This document shows, one piece after another, positions 34,020-42,972 of a stretch of 64,000 nt of DNA. A model generated the notes under the pieces. It did not search any database and was not told where the DNA came from. It saw only the letters and a program-made list of their open reading frames with translations. The stretch is taken from positions 7,632 through 71,631 of the forward strand of contig DATAGP010000056.1 of the NCBI GenBank assembly GCA_036263655.1, given 5' to 3'. Position numbers and translations under genes: made by a program. Origin of the DNA: Schlegelella_A sp036263655. GTDB taxonomy: Bacteria > Pseudomonadota > Gammaproteobacteria > Burkholderiales > Burkholderiaceae_C. Numbering within the stretch: position 1 is the stretch's first letter; each line of letters starts with the position of its first letter.

Positions 34020-34449
34020 GCGCGACCGGCGCGGTGCCGGTGGGCGCGGGATCGGGGCGGCGTCTGTTCGCGCCGGCAGGAATGCGCGCGCGTCAGGCGT
34101 CGCGCCTCGCCAGCTGGAGTGACGCGGGGCGGCGCCTGTCGCCGTAAGCCAGCTGACGGGTCGTCGTCCGCGGCCGCACGAGGGCCAGCGCCCGCCGACA
34201 TGCCGCGAGAGAAGGCAGCGCGAAGGATGGCGGGAGGTCCCACACCAGTCCGAGGAGATGCTTGCCCATGGGAGTCAGCGATGGTGGATGACGGCTTCAG
34301 GGTAGGTACGGCTCGACTCGAGGTCCGCAAGACTCGGTCATGGCCGCATGTAGGACGAAAGGGCGAGTTCGGCGGCGAAATTGACCGACGGGTCAGCCAC
34401 CACGGTCGCCTGCGCAGTTGAGCTCCGGACCCTCTCCTAAACTCCCCCC
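34020..34449 (+). other. Intergenic region of 430 bases
   Basis: I find no convincing gene here. A 100-codon frame at 34119-34421 has no ribosome-binding site, no recognisable domain and basic high-GC composition. The only signal is the -10-like TAAACT (34438-34443), six bases before the cyclase ATG. Confidence 0.5.
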
Positions 34450-34450
34450 A
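34438..34450 (+). promoter_or_regulatory. -10 element six bases before the cyclase ATG
   Basis: TAAACT (34438-34443), then CCCCCC, then ATG at 34450. No Shine-Dalgarno is possible in the C-run, so translation is probably leaderless. Confidence 0.45.
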
Positions 34451-37400
34451 TGATCAATTGCCCCAAGTGCAACGAGGAGAATCCTCCGAAGTTCCGCTTG
34501 TGCGGCTATTGCGGCGCGCCGCTCGTGGCGGCGCCTCCGGCGCTGCCGGTGCGCGAGGTGCGGCGCACGGTGACCCTGATCTTCGTCGACCTGAAGGGCT
34601 CCACCGCCCTCGGCGAGAAGCTCGACCCGGAAGCGATGCACGAGGTCAAGGAGCGCTACTTCACCGCCATGGCCGCCGAGATCACGAAGCACGGCGGCAA
34701 GATCGAGAAGTACATCGGCGACGCGATCATGGCTGTCTTCGGCCTGCCGCTGCCGCACGAAGACGACGCGCTGCGGGCGGTGCGGGCGGCGAACGGCATG
34801 CAGGCTGCCCTGCGCGGCGTCAACGAGGACCTGTTCCATCGCTATGGCGTCAAGCTGGCGAACCGGACGGGGGTGAACACCGGCGAGGTCGTGGCCAACG
34901 ACGACCCGACCGCGGATCAGAAGCTCGCCACCGGCGATGCCGTCAATGTGACCGCGCGGCTGGAGCAGGCCGCGCCGGAGAACGAGATCTACCTCGGCGA
35001 GACCACCTATCGGCTGGTGCGCGATGCGGTGGAGGTCGAGGCCGTCGAGCCGCTGGAACTGAAGGGGAAGACGGAGCGGGTCGCTGCGTACCGACTCGTT
35101 TCTGCGGCGGGGCTCGACGGCTACGTGCGGCGGCACGACTCGCCGATCGTCGGCCGCGACGAGGAGCTGGCGGCGATCGACCAGGCGCTGCGCGAAGTCG
35201 GCGACACGCGCGCCGTGCGGATGATCACGATCATCGGCGACGCCGGCATCGGCAAGTCGCGGCTGGCCCAGGAGGTCATCGCCAGGGCGGGCACCAACGC
35301 GCAGGTCGTGCGCGGACGCTGCCTGGCGTACGGAGACGGCATCACGTTCTGGCCGCTGCGCGAGATGACCGGAGAGGCCGCGGAGATCCGTTTCGACGAC
35401 AAGCCCGAGGACGGGCGCGCGAAGCTCGCGACCCTCGTCGGCGATCAGGAGATCGCCGACCGGCTGGCCGCGGCCGTCGGCTTGAGCAGCGCCGCTTTCC
35501 CGCTGCACGAGATCTATTGGGCCGCGCGCAAGTTCTTGGAGTCGCTGACCGCCGACGGGCCGCTGGTCGCACTGATCGACGACATCCACTGGGCCGAGTC
35601 GGCGTTCCTCGACCTGCTCGTGCATGTCCTCGACTCCTCGGAGAACGCGCCGATCCTGCTGCTGTGCACATCGCGCCACGACCTCCTGGAAAAGCGCCCC
35701 GAGTGGGGCGAGCGCGCGTCGTCGCTCCGCCTGGTGCTGCGCCCGCTGACCGACGCGGCGGCGGCCAAGGTCGCCTCGAACCTGCTCGGTGCCACGGGTC
35801 TGCCGGCCGACGTGGCAGCACGGATCGTCGAGGCCGCCGAGGGCAACCCGCTGTACGTGGAGCAGATGCTGTCCATGCTCGTCGACAGCGGCGCCCTGCG
35901 CGAGGAGGACGGGCGATGGATCCGTGCCGAAAGCTACGGCGAGATCGCGATTCCGCCGACGATCAAGGCGCTGATCGAGGGACGCCTGGGCCAGTTGCGA
36001 CGCGAGGAAAGGGCAGCGATCGAGCCCGCATCCGTGATCGGCATGCAGTTCGCCGAGGCGGCCGTCGCCTCGCTGACACCGCAGCCCGTCCGTCCCGCGG
36101 TCGAGGGGCATCTCCTGGCGCTGACCCGCAAGCAGCTGGTCCACTCCGTGGCGTCGATGGATGCGGATTCGCTCTATCGCTTCCACCATCACCTGGTCCG
36201 CGACACGGTGTACGGCGGCCTCCTCAAGCGCGCCCGGGCCACGCTCCACGTCGACTTCGTGCGCTGGGCGGACGAAGTCAACGCCCAGCGCGGGCGCGCG
36301 CTCGAGTTCGAAGCCATCCTCGGCTATCACCTCGAGCAGGCGCACAACTACCTCGCCGAGCTCGGGCCCCTCGACGAGAGGGGCCGAGAGATCGGGCGCG
36401 ACGCCGCGCGCCGACTGGCATCGGCTGGACGTCGGGCCTTCGCACGCGGGGACGTCAACGCCGCCGCCAGCCTGTTCGGGCGGGCGGTGACGCTGCTCGA
36501 CAAGGACGATCCGCTGCGCCTGCCGCTGCTGCCGGAGTTGGGGGAAGTGCAACTCGAGCTCGGCAAGTTCGCGGATGCTCGTGCCGTCGTCGACGAGGCT
36601 CTGAACGCGGCGAAGGCGGCCGAGAATCGCCGTGTCGAGGCGGCGGCGAAGCTCCTGCGGATGCAGGTGCGCCTGCACAGCGGGGAGTCGGGAAGCTGGA
36701 GCGACGCGACGCTGGAGCTGACGACCGAGACGATCCCGCTGCTCGAGCGCGACGAGGCCCATGCCGAGCTTGCCAAGGCATGGCGTCTCGTCGCCCTGGT
36801 GCAGCAGATTGCGGGACAGCTCGGCAAGGCTGGCGAGACGATCTCGAAAGTGGTGACTCATGCCCGCCTGGCCGGGGACGAGCGGCTGGTGGCGCGCAGC
36901 GCGCTGGGGCTGACCCTGAGCGCGGTCTACGGCCCGACGCCCGTGACCGACGCGATCGCGCAGTGCGAAGCCCTGATCGCCGGCGACCTTCCGGACCGAC
37001 AGGTGCAGAACCTGATCATCTGCAAGATCGCACAGCTCCATGCCATGAACGGCGACAACGAGACCGCGCGGCGCAACGCGCAAAGTGCCCGCGCCGTCTT
37101 GCGTGATCTTGGTCAGGGAGTAAGGGCAGCCTCTGCATCGCTGGACCTGGCCATCGTGGAGCTGATCGCCGGCGACCCGGCAGCGGCGGAACGCGAGGTG
37201 CGTCCCGACTGCGAGATGCTGCAGGGCATGGGCGAAACCTATTTCCTGTCGACGATGGCAGCCATGTTGGCTCGCGCCGTGCGAGACCAGGGCCGGGACG
37301 ACGAGGCGCTGGAACTGACGAAGACTGCCGAGTCGACGGCAGCCGACGACGACGTCGACGCCCAAGTCGACTGGCGCTCCGTGCGCGCGCCGATCCTCGC

Positions 37401-37725
37401 GCGCAACGGTGCACTTTCGGAGGCCGAGGCGCTGGCGCGGCAAGCAGTCGAGCTCGCGATGCAGACGGAGGCGCCGACCCTCCGCGCCACGGCGCTGTGG
37501 GACCTCGCCACCGTGCTCTCGCTGGCGCAGCGAGCCGACGAGGCACGGCTGGCGCTCAGCGACGCCATCGAGCTCTATGCGGCCAAAGGTGACCGGCAGT
37601 CGCTGGAACGGGCGAAGGTGGTCCTCGCCGACATCTCCAAAGAGCAGGGACCGCCGGGCGTGGGTGGCACGCCAGCTTCCGGGTCAGGCCGTCGCGCCAG
37701 CGATTCGCGCGACGACGTTCCCTGA
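34450..37725 (+). CDS. Zinc-ribbon, class III nucleotidyl cyclase, AAA ATPase and TPR regulatory protein
   Basis: This 1091-residue protein has four parts. Residues 1-25 form a zinc ribbon (CPKC, then CGYCG). Residues about 38-215 form a class III adenylate/guanylate cyclase with both metal aspartates, Asp47 (FVDLKGST) and Asp91 (YIGDAIMAVFG), and the NVTAR transition-state Asn/Arg motif. Residues about 230-500 form a STAND-like ATPase with Walker A GDAGIGKS and Walker B LIDDIHW. The remainder is helical TPR-like repeats (about 650-1070). The cyclase looks catalytically complete. Such proteins couple a large sensory ATPase/TPR module to cAMP synthesis. Its inputs are unknown. It is followed by a convergent secreted-protein gene. 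Confidence 0.88.
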   Translation: MINCPKCNEENPPKFRLCGYCGAPLVAAPPALPVREVRRTVTLIFVDLKGSTALGEKLDPEAMHEVKERYFTAMAAEITKHGGKIEKYIGDAIMAVFGLPLPHEDDALRAVRAANGMQAALRGVNEDLFHRYGVKLANRTGVNTGEVVANDDPTADQKLATGDAVNVTARLEQAAPENEIYLGETTYRLVRDAVEVEAVEPLELKGKTERVAAYRLVSAAGLDGYVRRHDSPIVGRDEELAAIDQALREVGDTRAVRMITIIGDAGIGKSRLAQEVIARAGTNAQVVRGRCLAYGDGITFWPLREMTGEAAEIRFDDKPEDGRAKLATLVGDQEIADRLAAAVGLSSAAFPLHEIYWAARKFLESLTADGPLVALIDDIHWAESAFLDLLVHVLDSSENAPILLLCTSRHDLLEKRPEWGERASSLRLVLRPLTDAAAAKVASNLLGATGLPADVAARIVEAAEGNPLYVEQMLSMLVDSGALREEDGRWIRAESYGEIAIPPTIKALIEGRLGQLRREERAAIEPASVIGMQFAEAAVASLTPQPVRPAVEGHLLALTRKQLVHSVASMDADSLYRFHHHLVRDTVYGGLLKRARATLHVDFVRWADEVNAQRGRALEFEAILGYHLEQAHNYLAELGPLDERGREIGRDAARRLASAGRRAFARGDVNAAASLFGRAVTLLDKDDPLRLPLLPELGEVQLELGKFADARAVVDEALNAAKAAENRRVEAAAKLLRMQVRLHSGESGSWSDATLELTTETIPLLERDEAHAELAKAWRLVALVQQIAGQLGKAGETISKVVTHARLAGDERLVARSALGLTLSAVYGPTPVTDAIAQCEALIAGDLPDRQVQNLIICKIAQLHAMNGDNETARRNAQSARAVLRDLGQGVRAASASLDLAIVELIAGDPAAAEREVRPDCEMLQGMGETYFLSTMAAMLARAVRDQGRDDEALELTKTAESTAADDDVDAQVDWRSVRAPILARNGALSEAEALARQAVELAMQTEAPTLRATALWDLATVLSLAQRADEARLALSDAIELYAAKGDRQSLERAKVVLADISKEQGPPGVGGTPASGSGRRASDSRDDVP

Positions 37726-37773
37726 CTTCGCACCGTTCTGCCGCTTCGGGCGTGGCCAGCGGTGACGGCGTGA

Positions 37774-39357
37774 TCACCAGGAATAGCGACCGTTCTCCCG
37801 AGCGTAGATGTAGAAGGTGACGACGCCCGAGACGTAGTTGTTCTTCTTGTCCTTCTGCAACGAACTGAAGATCTTGCTGATGCAGCGAAGCACGGTGGGA
37901 TCGCTCGTGTTCACGGAATCGCACTTCGGTACAGCGACCCGAAGCCCGTTGTCGCCCACGTAGTAGACGTTTGCGTGCAGCGCATTTCCAGACGACGAGA
38001 ACGTCGTGTAGTCGCGGGTCAGCTCGACGTTGAGAAAGCGATTGCCGGGGTCGTCGAGCGTCAGGCCCTGCCATTTCGCGGCGTCTGCCGGGTTCGTGAA
38101 AATCTGAAGGTCGCTGCCCAGACAAACCTTGAAGGCAGGCGAACAGGAGTCGTTCTGCGCGAACTGATCGACCGACGCCTGCAGGCCGCGCGGGTAGTCG
38201 CCGGCCTCGTCCTTGGGAATCCTGATGACCGTGCCGTATCCAAACTGGCTCGACGGGTCCGTCTTCCGCTTGACCGCCCCACCGTACCTTGTCGAGATCG
38301 GAACGGGCTCGCCGGGCTGCAAGTCGTAGACGCTTCTGAAGTCCGTCGTGACCTTGCTTCCGGTGGGCCCACTGATGTCCGGCGAGAAGACGACGTGGGC
38401 GGTCGCTGTCAAGCCGGCAACACTCGGAGTCGTGAACTGCACGACGAACTCGTTGGAGGCGAACCCAGCGAGGTGGGCAATCGCAAACCTTGCGTCGACT
38501 CCGGCGGGCGCCGTCGCCTGCATGCACGAAGGCTGGACGCACAGCAGCACGTCGGAGAACTGGACTTTGGTTGTTCCGGTGAGGGTACCGGCCCCGCTGA
38601 CGTCGATGTAGATCGGGCCGGCGATCGGTGCCGCCTGAAGACTTGTCAAGCGAACGATGTAGTTGACGTAACCGCATCCGTCGACAACCGGAGGTACCTG
38701 CGCCAGATCGCAGTGAGGGACGGTCCGGAAGACGTTGCCTGCGGCCTGAATCACCTCGACCTTCACGCTCGGCGTAGCCGGCAACTCGGCCAGTGCGGTC
38801 GCAAGCGGGTAGGGAACCGCCTTGACGCCCGTCTGCGCCGACGGAGTCGTCGTGGAAGCGGTGCTCGCCCCCACCGCAAACGCGTAGACGCTCAACGGAC
38901 CGGAATTCGGCGTGTAGAAGGACACCGTGGCCTTCGCCGTGCCTCTCTTGCTGAGTTGCGTGACCGAGAAGATGAATCCGGGGTGCGGCGCCGTCTGCGT
39001 CGGCAGCGTGACGTTGCTCGGGTTCACCGTGCAGGTCGCCGAGCTCGCAGGGGCCAACACGCAGGCGGGGTTCGCCGAGGTCGCGGCCGCGTTCTCCCCA
39101 GTGTTGACGTACAGCACGATGTTGTTGACGGTGTTCGGGCCGTTGTTGGTCAGGACGAGATCGAACGTCGCGAAGTTCGAGCCGCCGCGAGCGGCCGGCG
39201 TCGCCGGGTTCTGCGCGATCGTCAGGCTCAGGCTCGAATCCGCGGCCAAAGCCGGCGCGAAACCGAGGACCAACACCATCGCCGCGCAGATCGCCGCCGC
39301 CCAGCGCCACGTGCTCGGCCCGCCCCGCATCCACGCCCCTGCCCAGTTCCCGTTCAT
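37774..39357 (-). CDS. Secreted protein of unknown function with DUF11/Ig-like N-terminal domain
   Basis: This 527-residue protein has a signal peptide (WAAAICAAMVLVLGFAPALA) and an N-terminal beta-sandwich domain of DUF11 type (FDLVLTNNGPNTVNNIVLYV, quoted in part). The rest contains further beta-rich repeats and paired cysteines, as in CVLAPASSATC and CVQPSCM. I do not recognise a catalytic motif. Its codons include more A/T third positions than neighbours, and stretches fall to near 53-60% GC, so it may be acquired. It is convergent with the cyclase gene. Confidence 0.75.
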   Translation of the reverse strand: MNGNWAGAWMRGGPSTWRWAAAICAAMVLVLGFAPALAADSSLSLTIAQNPATPAARGGSNFATFDLVLTNNGPNTVNNIVLYVNTGENAAATSANPACVLAPASSATCTVNPSNVTLPTQTAPHPGFIFSVTQLSKRGTAKATVSFYTPNSGPLSVYAFAVGASTASTTTPSAQTGVKAVPYPLATALAELPATPSVKVEVIQAAGNVFRTVPHCDLAQVPPVVDGCGYVNYIVRLTSLQAAPIAGPIYIDVSGAGTLTGTTKVQFSDVLLCVQPSCMQATAPAGVDARFAIAHLAGFASNEFVVQFTTPSVAGLTATAHVVFSPDISGPTGSKVTTDFRSVYDLQPGEPVPISTRYGGAVKRKTDPSSQFGYGTVIRIPKDEAGDYPRGLQASVDQFAQNDSCSPAFKVCLGSDLQIFTNPADAAKWQGLTLDDPGNRFLNVELTRDYTTFSSSGNALHANVYYVGDNGLRVAVPKCDSVNTSDPTVLRCISKIFSSLQKDKKNNYVSGVVTFYIYARENGRYSW

Positions 39358-39654
39358 GCTCAGCTCCAGTTCTTGTCGCCAGATGGACCGTTTTGGCCGC
39401 TCCCGCAGCCCTGAAAGGACACCGCAGCCGTCGCGTCCAGCGCCGAACGACTCGTGCGTGGCAGTGCATTGCCCGCCAGCGCGGGATGAATGTACGGGCG
39501 CCCGGTGCAGTTCTCGGCGTTGCCTGCCCCGTGCCCCCCGCGAACAGGGGCCGGGTTCGCCCTAAGTACCAGCCGTCGACGGCACGTGCTCCTATAGCGC
39601 CAACAGCGTCCCTGTGCTAGTAGCGCGTTCGCAATTCCGAGTTGCTCGACTCGC
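39358..39654. other. Intergenic region of about 300 bases, lower GC
   Basis: It separates the secreted-protein gene from the Bug gene, both leftward. No supported gene or RNA is seen. It probably carries the promoter for the secreted protein, but I cannot place boxes with confidence. Confidence 0.4.
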
Positions 39655-40638
39655 TCATTCGACCTTCCCGACCGCCTGAACCGCCTTCGTCATCTCCGCC
39701 GCGTCGGCGTTCCAGTACGTCTGGAAATCCGGCGCATCGAGGTACTCGATCGGGCTCCCCGCCTTGGCGATCACCTGGCGCACGGCGGGATCGGCGGCGG
39801 CCTTCGCCGCGGCGGCGCGAAGCCTAGTGATCACCTCCTCCGGCGTGCCCGCCGGAACGAACAGCGCGGACCACTGGGCGAAGCGGACCGGGTGGCCGAG
39901 CTGCTTCAGGCTGGGCACCTCCGGCAGCGACTGCAGCGGCTGCTCGCCCCAGTGCGCCAGCGGGCGCAGCTTGCCGGCCTGGATCTGCTGGACGATCGTC
40001 GACGGCCCGCTCGCCAGCGCGTCGACCTGGCCGGCGAGCAGCGCGATGACGGCCGGCCCGGCGCCGGTGTACGGGATGTGCGTCATGCGAAAGCCGGCGT
40101 GCGCCTTCAGCATCTCCATGGGCACGTGCATCGTCCCGTAGTTGCCGGAGCTGCCGTAGTTGTACTTGCCCGGGTTCCGCTTCACGTCGGCCAGGAACTC
40201 GGCGAAGGTCTTCCACGGCGAGTCGGCGCGGACGACGAGCACCGTCGGGTCGGCGGTGAAGCGCGCGATCGGCCTGAACTGGCTCAACTGGTAGGCGGGC
40301 TTGCGGCCCAGGATCTTGTCGGCCTCCGGCAGGATGGAGATCGACGACAGGCTGAGCAGGACCGTGTAGCCGTCGGGCGCCGCACGCGAGGCCACGCCGA
40401 TGCCGAGCGCACCGCCGGCACCGGCCCGGTTCTCGACGACCACGGTCTGCTTCAGCTCGCGCGACAGCGCCTCGGCCACGGGCCGGGCCACGGTGTCGGC
40501 GACGCCTCCGGGCGGGAACGGCACGATCATCGTGATCGGCTTGTCGGGATAGCTCGACTGGGCGAAGGCCGCCGTCAGGAGCCCCGTGCCGCCCGCCAGC
40601 AGGCAGGCCGCATTCGTCAGCAGTTCGCGTCGTTGCAT
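39655..40638 (-). CDS. Bug/TctC-family periplasmic solute-binding protein
   Basis: This 327-residue protein has a signal peptide (LTNAACLLAGGTGLLTAAFA) and the Bug hallmark ITMIVPFPPGGVADTVARP followed by VVENRAGAGGALG. Bug proteins bind carboxylates and are strongly expanded in Burkholderiales. No TctA/TctB permeases adjoin. It is 35 bases downstream of a fumarylacetoacetase-family gene, a common pairing, so the ligand may be an acid degraded by that enzyme. Confidence 0.9.
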   Translation of the reverse strand: MQRRELLTNAACLLAGGTGLLTAAFAQSSYPDKPITMIVPFPPGGVADTVARPVAEALSRELKQTVVVENRAGAGGALGIGVASRAAPDGYTVLLSLSSISILPEADKILGRKPAYQLSQFRPIARFTADPTVLVVRADSPWKTFAEFLADVKRNPGKYNYGSSGNYGTMHVPMEMLKAHAGFRMTHIPYTGAGPAVIALLAGQVDALASGPSTIVQQIQAGKLRPLAHWGEQPLQSLPEVPSLKQLGHPVRFAQWSALFVPAGTPEEVITRLRAAAAKAAADPAVRQVIAKAGSPIEYLDAPDFQTYWNADAAEMTKAVQAVGKVE

Positions 40639-40673
40639 GGTCTCTCTCCGTGTATGGCTGTGTCGTTCCCGGC

Positions 40674-41543
40674 TCAGACGAAGCGGTTCTCGATGCCGCC
40701 GAGCCCGTCGACCTCGATCTTCACGACATCGCCCGCCCGCAGGTAGCGCGGCGGCGTCATGCCCATGCCGACGCCGGCCGGCGTGCCGGTCGCGATCACG
40801 TCACCCGGGTAGAGCGTGATGCCGCGCGAGCAGGTCTCGATCAGCGTCGGGATGTCGAAGATGAGGTCGGTGGTCCGCGCGTCCTGGCGCAGCTCGCCGT
40901 TGACCCAGCAGCGCACGCGCGTGTCGGTGCCGTCGAAAGCGTCGGCGGTGGCGATCCACGGGCCCATGGGGCAGAAGGTGTCGAACGACTTGCCGAGGTC
41001 CCATTGCTGGTGCCGCATCTGCACGTCGCGCGCCGTCACGTCGTTGACGACGGTGTAGCCGAACACGTGCTCGAGGGCGCGCTCGCGGGCGATGTTGCGG
41101 CCGCCCTTGCCGATGACGATGGCGAGCTCGGCCTCGTAGTCGATCTGCGTCGAGACCTCGGTCGGGATGTGCACCTCGTCGTACGGACCGACCACGCATT
41201 CCGGCACCTTGGTGAAGATGATCGGCCAGGTCTTCGTGTCGGCGGAGTTCGCCTTGAAGACCGAGGCCGACAGCTCCTTGGCGTGCGCATGGTAGTTGCG
41301 CCCGACGCACCAGAGGTTGCGCCGCGGCTGCGGCAACGGTGCCTCGAGGCGGACATCGGCGAGCGGGATGCGTTCGTCGGCTGCCGCCAGGGCAGCGCCG
41401 CCGGCGGCCTGGCGCTCGATGAGCGACAGCACGCCGCGCGCCGCGTCGCGCTCGTCGAGCGGCAGCGGCGAGATCGATCGGCCGTCGTCCGAGACGATGC
41501 CGACACGGCGGCGTGCCTGCGCGGTGAAGGTGGCGAGTCGCAC
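40674..41543 (-). CDS. Fumarylacetoacetate hydrolase family protein
   Basis: This 289-residue enzyme has the FAH fold: LWCVGRNYHAHAKEL, the metal-ligand motifs EAELAIVIGKG and NDVTARDVQ, and TGTPAGVGMGM near the C-terminus. Members hydrolyse, decarboxylate or hydrate beta-diketo acids in aromatic catabolism. GTG 41543 is chosen because AGGAG lies eight bases before it. ATG 41570 would add nine residues without a good ribosome-binding site. Likely cotranscribed with the Bug gene. Confidence 0.88.
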   Translation of the reverse strand: MRLATFTAQARRRVGIVSDDGRSISPLPLDERDAARGVLSLIERQAAGGAALAAADERIPLADVRLEAPLPQPRRNLWCVGRNYHAHAKELSASVFKANSADTKTWPIIFTKVPECVVGPYDEVHIPTEVSTQIDYEAELAIVIGKGGRNIARERALEHVFGYTVVNDVTARDVQMRHQQWDLGKSFDTFCPMGPWIATADAFDGTDTRVRCWVNGELRQDARTTDLIFDIPTLIETCSRGITLYPGDVIATGTPAGVGMGMTPPRYLRAGDVVKIEVDGLGGIENRFV

Positions 41544-41626
41544 GGCGTTCTCCTGCTGAGGGATGGGCATGCTAACCAGTGGCCGTCCCCCAGAACCCGG
41601 TGGGTGCTCTGCGCACGACGGCCGTC

Positions 41627-41725
41627 TAAGATCGCCGCGGTCGCGCGACAGCACACCGGGCGCGCATGCCCCAGCCGCCCCGGCAGCGACAACGCAAGGA
41701 AACGCTCATGAAGAAGATCGGCTGA
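41627..41725 (+). other. Orphan promoter and five-codon start of a lost gene
   Basis: A -10-like TAAGAT (41627-41632), an AAGGAA ribosome-binding site (41697-41702) and ATG at 41708 precede MKKIG and then a TGA stop. The arrangement looks like the intact beginning of a gene whose body is gone. Downstream is the glycosyltransferase-like fragment. Confidence 0.4.
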
Positions 41726-41803
41726 AGAGCTTGAACGCTGTCCAAGCTCTCCTGCGGCGGCGCCAGGCCTCCGTCTGGTAGGCGTAGGCCGGCTGGCGGA
41801 AAC

Positions 41804-42310
41804 GTGAGCTACTGGCCGGCGCTGCCCGGAGCGCTCGGCGCTGCGGTCCCCTGGCTGGTGGTCGGCGTGGTCGCGCTGCGGGCGACGAGCGAGGTCCGAG
41901 GCATGTATGCGCATCGGCATCACGAGGTCGCGTACCAGCAGAACGGCCGGCCCGTCAGCTATCGGTTGTTCTATTACGGCCCGGAGGGTGTCGACTTCGA
42001 TGCGGCCCTGGATTGGGTCAACCAGCACGCCGCGCCCGGCGACGCGCTGGCCTCCGGCGACCCCCAGTGGGCCTATCTCCGGACCGGCAGGCGATGCGTC
42101 GTGCCGCCCTTCGTCATCGACGGGAAGAAGGGCCAGCAGCTCATCGACACCGTGCCCGTCAAGTACCTCCTCGCCTCCGTGAAGCCGGGCGCGTACCAGC
42201 GCTTCACGGCCCCGCTCCTGGCCGAGAACCCCGACGCATGGCGGCGGGTGTGGAGCGGCCCGAACGGCACGCTCGAGATCCACGAGCGCGTCGGCGCGAC
42301 GCGGCCCTGA
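41804..42310 (+). pseudogene. C-terminal fragment of a GT39-like membrane glycosyltransferase
   Basis: An open frame of 168 codons (GTG 41804) encodes one membrane helix (LGAAVPWLVVGVVAL) and then a soluble domain reading DFDAALDWVNQHAAPGDAL, YLRTGRRCVVPPF and AWRRVWSGPNGTLEIHE. This resembles the periplasmic C-terminal tail of GT39/ArnT-like mannosyl- or arabinosyltransferases, which normally follow ten or more membrane helices. Those are absent here, and a decapitated gene start lies just upstream. It is most likely a remnant, though expression as a small protein is possible. Confidence 0.5.
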
Positions 42311-42369
42311 GGATCCGAGCCTCGGCGTGCGCTGCGGCGCGAGAGCCGACGACGGCCTTCGCGCGAGCC

Positions 42370-42816
42370 CTAGTTCATCGGCCCGTATCGACCCCCGACG
42401 CTGAACCGGCCGGCACCGAGCAGCGCGATGGCCACCGCGGCGAGGAGGAACATAGCCTGCAGCTCGAGTGCGTAGCCGCCCTGGCGGCCGAGCGAGAATA
42501 GCTCCGAGCTGTGCGCGAGCAGCACGGCGAAGACCATGTTGATCGCGATCACGACGGCGGCGGCGCGCGTCCACACGCCGACGATGAGGAGGATCGGGGC
42601 GAGGATCTCGCCGATGTACACGCCGTAGGCCAGGAATCCCGGCAGCCCCACCTTCGCCAGCATGCCGGCGATGGGATCGAGCGGCCCCGACAGCTTGGCG
42701 ATGCCGTGCAGGAGGATGAGGATGCCGACGGCCAGCCGCAGCACCAGCCGACCCGCATCGCCTCCGGGCTTCTGCGCTTCGGTGGGGCGTCGGGTGACGG
42801 TCGTGGTCGTGGCCAT
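42370..42816 (-). CDS. DoxX family membrane protein
   Basis: This 148-residue protein has four membrane helices and the DoxX pattern LRLAVGILILLHGIAKL at the start and GEILAPILLIVGVWTR in the middle. DoxX relatives are linked to thiosulfate:quinone oxidation or redox homeostasis; the specific role is unclear. ATG 42816. It stands alone on the minus strand, divergent from the MFS gene. Confidence 0.85.
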   Translation of the reverse strand: MATTTTVTRRPTEAQKPGGDAGRLVLRLAVGILILLHGIAKLSGPLDPIAGMLAKVGLPGFLAYGVYIGEILAPILLIVGVWTRAAAVVIAINMVFAVLLAHSSELFSLGRQGGYALELQAMFLLAAVAIALLGAGRFSVGGRYGPMN

Positions 42817-42972
42817 GGGAATGTGCGGTCCTCGTTGCAGGGTTCGGGCAGGTCGTGCTGCCGCGGGCCGCGAGCATACCGGCCACGGCACGCCGCCGGC
42901 GGCCGGCCGCGGCAAAGGCCTGCGTGCGGCTAAGCTTCCTCTTCCGCCCGCACGCGGCGAACCTGCAACCGA

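Noticed and set aside
34119..34421. Small gene of 100 codons in the intergenic region
   Set aside because: No ribosome-binding site, no recognisable domain, arginine/glycine-rich composition.
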